From Apostichopus parvimensis (Eukaryota; Echinodermata; Holothuroidea; Aspidochirotida; Stichopodidae): DNA of 25,032 nt. Every line of letters starts with the position of its first letter. Position 1 is the first letter of the stretch. This document shows positions 22,001-25,032 of the stretch, one piece after another. The translations under genes were made by a program, and so were the position numbers. The stretch lies in assembly GCA_000934455.1 (NCBI GenBank), contig KN887169.1, positions 33,575 to 58,606 on the forward strand, in the 5' to 3' direction. The notes below the pieces were generated by a model. That model did not search any database, was not told the DNA's origin, and saw only the letters and a list, made by a program, of their open reading frames with translations.

Positions 22001-23214
22001 TTGTTGCCCAATTTTATACATTTATATTCAAAGTTCTACCGCACAAGGAAATTGTTTAAAATAAACTCAGATAAATGTCAATGATTAGCTTATTTAATTT
22101 ATTGTTGAAAAATAGATATATTTGTTTAGCAACCACTGAAAATATGCTTTAAATTTACCTTGGATATGAACCACAAATGAAGATATCAGTTGATCCTTTC
22201 TCCAACACGTATACCTTACATCATTGACACCAATTGCGACGTTGAGTACTCCCAGTGCGTAGTGCATCGACTCACACTCGTTTATCGTCAAAGGAAAATT
22301 CCTGTTGTCGTAAGTTCTAGCTTCACTTCTAAATAAATACGATTGATTAAATCCAAGTCTCCATATTAACCCTTTATTCTCATCAAACAAGACAGGACAT
22401 TTTAGACATACATTTTCGTGTAGTTTTGCCATCACTATAGAATCTGTAATCGCCTCAACATTAATCTTGTTCTTTGCGGAACCTAAAATGCTCAAAAGCA
22501 CTGAAAAGAACAATTATATAAATAAATATAGTTGAAACGGTAATGAGTTAGAAATTACAGAACAGTGCAAAATCTTCAGCCTCCAACTCTACATGCGGTC
22601 GCCTTAACCAATTGGGCTTTGAAAACGGGCTGCATTTGCAGTTGTTCGAAGTCAGTAAGAAAGGTTGTCATTCAACTGTAGGGTTTGCCACTTTTATCGA
22701 GACATGCTAGTCTGTTACATTACATGTTCTACACAAATTTATAGAGAATATCAAGAAAAAATTCAATGCTCGGAACAGAGAATCCTGCAGAACTATCACG
22801 AATTGATATTCTGAGATTATGGTATACCAAATGTAAACTTAAGCAAACAGAAAACCGCATTGATTATCTAACTGCACAATTCACCATATTTCGTTTAACT
22901 TTTACATACTGAAATAAACTGACTTCATCATAAATTATGTTATAACTATAACGGTTAATGTTGTGTGTTTCTTTACATGTGTCTGCAAATTCTCTCGTCA
23001 AAACAGATAATGCCAAGCAGATGTTAAGTTGCCATATTGTGAAAGTAGAAAGAGGTAATTTGTTATTCACCGATTCTTATTATTTTCTAGGCTAGTAGCC
23101 TTAAGTTGTTTACTGATAGCATTTTGTTCGTATATAGCCTTCAGAATTAAAATTCTTACCTATAAATATTGCCGGTAAACCATCGCTGTTCAGAATGTTA
23201 CTCAATACGGCCAT
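15986..23214 (-). CDS. Ig-domain receptor tyrosine pseudokinase, 13 coding exons
   Basis: Joined exons in transcript order: 23214-23160, 22500-22159, 21835-21485, 21184-21086, 20371-20332, 20010-19928, 19196-19050, 18582-18472, 18301-18102, 17896-17777, 16899-16788, 16499-16403, 16088-15986. The total is exactly 1,860 nt (619 residues plus stop), with all phases matching. Order: signal peptide (1 to about 27), two Ig domains (to about 249), transmembrane helix (about 257-279), juxtamembrane with Tyr 315 (VLYESPDD), kinase fold 330-610. The fold is clear (hinge [39 protein letters not shown]), but catalytic residues are replaced: the VAVK Lys is Asn 369, the Gly loop is absent, HRDLAARN reads HPAICSRK, and DFG reads DFN. 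Thirteen intact exons argue for a functional pseudokinase rather than a dead gene. Partners are unknown. Confidence 0.85.
16403..16499 (-). CDS. Pseudokinase exon 12: C-lobe
   Basis: A 97-nt exon, acceptor CTGTTTTACTCAAG, donor GTGAGT, phase 1 in and phase 2 out. It encodes [20 protein letters not shown] and then [13 protein letters not shown], aligning with the GGSPY...L..G..M..P..C stretch of receptor kinases. Confidence 0.8.
16788..16899 (-). CDS. Pseudokinase exon 11: APE motif and helix F
   Basis: A 112-nt exon, acceptor TTCAAATTTGTAG, donor GTAACC, phase 0 in and phase 1 out. It encodes [20 protein letters not shown] and then [17 protein letters not shown], the best-conserved kinase piece in the window (APE, SDVWSF). 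This conservation sets the reading frame for the C-lobe. Confidence 0.9.
16900..17776 (-). other. Intron between pseudokinase exons 10 and 11
   Basis: Mostly the GGTCAA-rich tandem duplication. No exon is needed by phase (0 to 0), and none was found. Confidence 0.6.
17090..17620. repeat. Diverged tandem duplication rich in AGGTCA/GGTCAA
   Basis: Two units of roughly 260 bp within the intron between pseudokinase exons 10 and 11. Each carries CTCC.CCTA, CAAGTT/CAGTTTCAAA, a CGTG..TAC.......GACGTCATATGTCA-like block and a run of GGTCAA motifs. Probably an old dispersed repeat; no open frame is supported. Confidence 0.5.
17777..17896 (-). CDS. Pseudokinase exon 10: catalytic loop and DFG region, both altered
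   Basis: A 120-nt exon, phase 0 at both ends, acceptor TTTATTTTACAG, donor [17 protein letters not shown] replaces HRDLAARNVLL, removing the catalytic Asp (Ala 481) and the Mg-binding Asn (Lys 486). LYDFNL replaces the DFG strand, keeping the Asp. The activation segment that follows ([14 protein letters not shown]) has no Tyr. Confidence 0.85.
18102..18301 (-). CDS. Pseudokinase exon 9: hinge, insert and helix E
   Basis: A 200-nt exon, acceptor CCAAACATTGTAG, donor GTGAGT, phase 1 in and phase 0 out. It encodes the hinge [20 protein letters not shown], a kinase-insert stretch, and helix E ([20 protein letters not shown]). It joins seamlessly to the catalytic-loop exon. Confidence 0.8.
18472..18582 (-). 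CDS. Pseudokinase exon 8: helix C and beta-4 region
   Basis: A 111-nt exon, acceptor GTGTTATTGCAG, donor GTAGGC, phase 1 at both ends. It encodes [20 protein letters not shown] and then [22 protein letters not shown] aligns with the KHxNIINLLGAC stretch of receptor kinases. Counting from it, the helix C Glu position appears to be Leu, although a Glu sits two residues away, so this loss is less certain than the others. Confidence 0.8.
18797..19137. repeat. Partial tandem duplication covering the end of pseudokinase exon 7
   Basis: Two units of about 170 bp (about 18797-18966 and 18967-19137) share TTAGAGTATA, AGGAAGCTATGCAACA and TCTTTTCCTTTCGT. The second unit holds the 3' part of the live exon 7 (minus strand). 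In the first, the corresponding minus-strand frame reads [14 protein letters not shown] and then hits stops after extra G/C bases at 18903-18907, so that exon copy is dead. Confidence 0.75.
19050..19196 (-). CDS. Pseudokinase exon 7: N-lobe with degenerate Gly loop and lost Lys
   Basis: A 147-nt exon, acceptor TTTAATCTTCACAG, donor GTATGT, phase 1 at both ends. It encodes [20 protein letters not shown] and then [15 protein letters not shown]. By position it is kinase subdomains I-II. The Gly-x-Gly-x-x-Gly loop is not conserved, and IVANTL replaces VAVKTL, so the ATP-anchoring Lys is Asn 369. The exon's 3' part is duplicated at about 18840-18950. Confidence 0.75.
19197..19927 (-). other. Intron between pseudokinase exons 6 and 7
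   Basis: An open frame at 19331-19519 (minus) has no kinase motif and is not needed, because exon 6 joins exon 7 in phase. Nothing else is recognised. Confidence 0.55.
19928..20010 (-). CDS. Pseudokinase exon 6: juxtamembrane segment with Tyr motif
   Basis: An 83-nt exon, acceptor TTTCTACTTCAAG, donor GTAAGT, phase 2 in and phase 1 out. It encodes [20 protein letters not shown] and then PDDMAG. The YESP sequence fits the YxxP pattern of some SH2-binding sites, which is inference only. Confidence 0.7.
20332..20371 (-). CDS. Pseudokinase exon 5: short juxtamembrane exon
   Basis: A 40-nt exon with acceptor TATTTTTTAG and consensus donor GTAAGT, phase 1 in and phase 2 out. It encodes a basic peptide ([13 protein letters not shown]) just inside the membrane. 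Its small size lowers certainty, but removing it would break the frame between exons 4 and 6. Confidence 0.65.
20372..21085 (-). other. Intron between pseudokinase exons 4 and 5
   Basis: T-rich and AT-rich sequence with no domain-bearing open frame. Confidence 0.55.
21086..21184 (-). CDS. Pseudokinase exon 4: transmembrane helix
   Basis: A 99-nt exon, phase 1 at both ends. It encodes [20 protein letters not shown] and then MFYKVQ, a single hydrophobic helix ending in Lys. The acceptor is CTATACAG. The donor is GTACGT at 21085; a second possible donor (GTAAAA at 21081) gives the wrong phase for the next exon. Confidence 0.8.
21485..21835 (-). CDS. Pseudokinase exon 3: second Ig domain
   Basis: Acceptor TATCAATTATAG and donor GTAACA give a 351-nt exon, phase 1 at both ends. 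The Ig core shows [20 protein letters not shown], the E-strand segment [10 protein letters not shown] and the F strand FTCKVNC. It ends in a membrane-proximal stretch ([10 protein letters not shown]). Confidence 0.85.
22159..22500 (-). CDS. Pseudokinase exon 2: first Ig domain
   Basis: Acceptor TTGTTCTTTTCAG and donor GTAAAT bound a 342-nt exon, phase 1 at both ends. It encodes the end of the signal peptide, then an Ig domain with NVCLKCP, GLIWRLG and VRYTCWRKD. The motif INxxA...N.CL.CP aligns without gaps to the Ig exon at 343-670, marking the two as paralogues. Confidence 0.85.
22501..23159 (-). other. Intron 1 of the pseudokinase gene
   Basis: Contains the tRNA-like fragment. The open frame at 22864-23070 (minus) has no recognisable domain and does not fit the phase-1 junction between exons 1 and 2. 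Confidence 0.55.
22575..22620 (-). repeat. tRNA-like fragment, possible SINE remnant
   Basis: On the minus strand, AAGCCCAATTGGTTAAGGC at 22619-22601 resembles a tRNA D-arm with a polymerase III A box. A B box is not clearly preserved in what follows (GGAGGCTGAAGATTTT), and no tRNA cloverleaf can be drawn. It lies in the first intron of the pseudokinase gene. Confidence 0.25.
23160..23214 (-). CDS. Pseudokinase exon 1: start codon and first half of signal peptide
   Basis: The ATG lies at 23214-23212 with A at -3 and G at +4. It encodes [18 protein letters not shown] and leaves phase 1 at donor GTAAGA. The hydrophobic core continues in exon 2 (VLLSILGSA), so the signal peptide is split by the intron, as is common for Ig receptors. 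No in-frame ATG further upstream was preferred. Confidence 0.7.
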
Positions 23215-24006
23215 ATTTCTCTGTCAAGCTCTACACACTTCGCTCAAAGACTGATTCATATATGTGACATTCTAGCGTTAAGTGATTATGCGCTACTATG
23301 ATATTCACACTTTATATTGCCAGGGGCATCGTAAAATATGTACATGTAATAACGAAACTAAAAGTGTATTCAAATAAGTACATACTAATACAATCACCGA
23401 TAACAGCATGAAATGGCGGTGCACACATTATCACTGTATTGTAGTAACGCTATTTCTGGTTGAGTATACAACGTAAAACATACTTAGCTACATGCTGTCA
23501 ATAAAATTGGGGGTAAATTGCTCTCTAATAATGTATTGCAAAGGTAGGTCCTTTCACTTAAATGAATACAAAATACTGAGTATAACACTGAATCTGCAGC
23601 CCTTTTTGGCTTACAAACTCAAAGACTCAACTAGAACTTGAGAACAATAGTCAGTCCTGAAAGGGATTACACAGTTTCATTGGATGTTGCTTTTCTCATT
23701 AATACGTGATCTTCCAGCTTTAAACGGTATTGGGGATGAACAATATGCTTCGTTGGTATTTCTGGAAAGAATAGCAACCCATTCGGTAAAGTACAAATCT
23801 CGTGCCTCCTGCATCACTTACAATAAACCGTCGTTCATGAATTATGCTGCCATAGACGCACCTAGACCGTTGATTAATCTCTTATTTAATCATATGAAAA
23901 GAACAATGTATTTTACAAAGCTCCATCAAATAATGTTGTTTATTGACAGCGGCACAGAAGTTGAAGCGACCATAGTTTTATTATTATATATTATTATCGT
24001 ATATAG
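23215..24006. other. Region between the pseudokinase start and the broken NACHT copy
   Basis: Should include the pseudokinase promoter and 5'UTR (minus strand, from 23215 upward), but I see no distinctive core element beyond AT-rich sequence. An open frame at 23684-24115 runs into the copy and has a hydrophobic stretch near 23970-24000 that looks like chance translation of TTA-rich DNA. Confidence 0.4.
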
Positions 24007-25032
24007 ATACGAATACACACATCGTTGCGGACCCAAACATGGTAAGAAGGACATTATATCTTTATTACTCCGTTGTATTTGTCCACAATGTGTTCCTGTT
24101 TATGCATTTATTTGAATAAATTCCATATCTGTTCTTATATCAGGAAATGTAGACCACAAATAAAAAGCAAAACCAAAGCACGAAGAAAAATCTCTCGAAG
24201 GTACGGAATTTATTTTTTCTTCTACATTATTATTCCAAAGCAAGGAGACTTTACTCGACTGCTTCACAAAATAACGGTTATAACTATTAGATTATATTCA
24301 TTTAACGAAAGATGGCGCATCATCAATACCTTTAACACGCATGTATAATACGTGTAGTGTTCATGACGTAACAGTTTTATGTTCAGTACTGATGACATCT
24401 CCACCTGTCATCGTCAAATGTAGATGCAAATATAAAGTCCATACCCATTGAAAACATTCCTTTTAATACAATGTTTAAAAACCAAGGATTTACTAACACT
24501 TTTCTTCAGAAAAGAACAATATTCTAGTAGATGGATAACGCACTGCGAGAACTGTTGCTCCATAGGGTGAGCCAATACCGATTAAAGACCTTGTGTCGAT
24601 ACACGTGCCAGTGCACCCTCACTAACACGGTGTCCACGGGAGTCTAATTTCTATAATACTCGGGTCTTCATTACAACAAATTTAGGTTACGGGAAGACAT
24701 CGTACATTCAACATTGGGTCCGCGATTGGGTTCCAAAGATGAAACCACCGAAAGATGGCGAAATATATAATCAGTAAATCTATATATTGACTTTAAGGAG
24801 GTTGATCACTCGAAGATACATTCCGAACTTGTAAGACAATGATGCCTGTTGGAATCGATTTAATGGTAAACGATATTGCCGAAATGTTTCTGAATTATGA
24901 GTTTCAAGTACTCCTGGATGGGTTTGATGAACTATCGATGTTTACGAAGAATCCGTCTAACGATAAAGAGGAACGTATCAATCTCCTCAAAAGGGAAATG
25001 AAGATGATGTTAAGCTGACGGTCAAAAACTTA
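24007..25032 (+). pseudogene. Broken copy of the juxtamembrane and NACHT exons, cut by window end
   Basis: This stretch parallels 8899 to about 10180: the donor context ATGGTAAGAAGGACAT at 24040 matches 8935, the intron after it matches, a 46-nt-exon counterpart lies at 24153-24209, and a NACHT-exon counterpart starts near 24510. Walker A (LGYGKTS) and Walker B (VLLDGFDE) are readable near 24685 and 24910. Lesions: TAG in the small exon, two consecutive TAG codons soon after the NACHT acceptor, a deletion before the P-loop, and TAA and small indels after it. No Ig, signal-peptide or convincing transmembrane exon precedes it. It is a 5'-truncated duplicate on the same strand as the intact gene. 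Confidence 0.8.

Noticed and set aside
22864-23070. 68-residue minus-strand open frame between pseudokinase exons 1 and 2
   Set aside because: No domain or signal, and its inclusion is not required. Exon 1 joins exon 2 in phase 1 and completes the signal peptide.
23684-24115. 143-residue open frame with a hydrophobic stretch just before the broken NACHT copy, as if it supplied a transmembrane segment
   Set aside because: The hydrophobic part translates a TTA-rich simple stretch, no signal peptide or Ig domain precedes it, and the frame runs across the donor and into intron sequence homologous to 8937 onward.

Overview
The window reads as invertebrate animal nuclear DNA. It is AT-rich, its genes are split by long introns with GT...AG borders, it carries degenerate repeats, and it encodes Ig domains, a receptor-tyrosine-kinase fold and an NLR-type NACHT ATPase. 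An echinoderm or another marine deuterostome is my best guess, but nothing here fixes the species. I rebuilt two multi-exon genes by hand from splice sites, reading-frame phase and domain logic. Each closes into one open frame from ATG to stop.

Layout: (1) 343-1511, minus strand: one Ig exon of a gene running off the left edge, plus two weaker Ig-like remnants. (2) 2466-12470, plus strand: a nine-exon gene for a predicted type I membrane protein of about 1,124 residues, with signal peptide, two Ig domains, a transmembrane helix, a short linker and a full NACHT/NLR core. It has no death-fold adaptor and almost no LRR region. (3) 12471-15985: no gene found, several repeats. (4) 15986-23214, minus strand: a thirteen-exon gene for a 619-residue receptor with signal peptide, two Ig domains, transmembrane helix and a tyrosine-kinase domain that has lost the ATP-binding Lys, the Gly loop, the catalytic Asp and the Mg-binding Asn, so a receptor pseudokinase. 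(5) about 24007 to the window end, plus strand: a broken, 5'-truncated copy of the cytoplasmic/NACHT half of gene 2.

Genes 2 and 4 are convergent, with 3.5 kb between their stop codons. Gene 2 and the left Ig locus are head to head. The left Ig exon is clearly related to the first Ig exon of the pseudokinase gene. In both complete genes the Ig and membrane exons are phase 1 at both ends, so ectodomains could be exchanged without breaking frame. I infer a cluster of single-pass Ig receptors with differing intracellular modules (NACHT or pseudokinase). The NACHT receptor also carries a YxxM motif of the type bound by SH2 domains when phosphorylated, which is a possible but untested link to tyrosine-kinase signalling.
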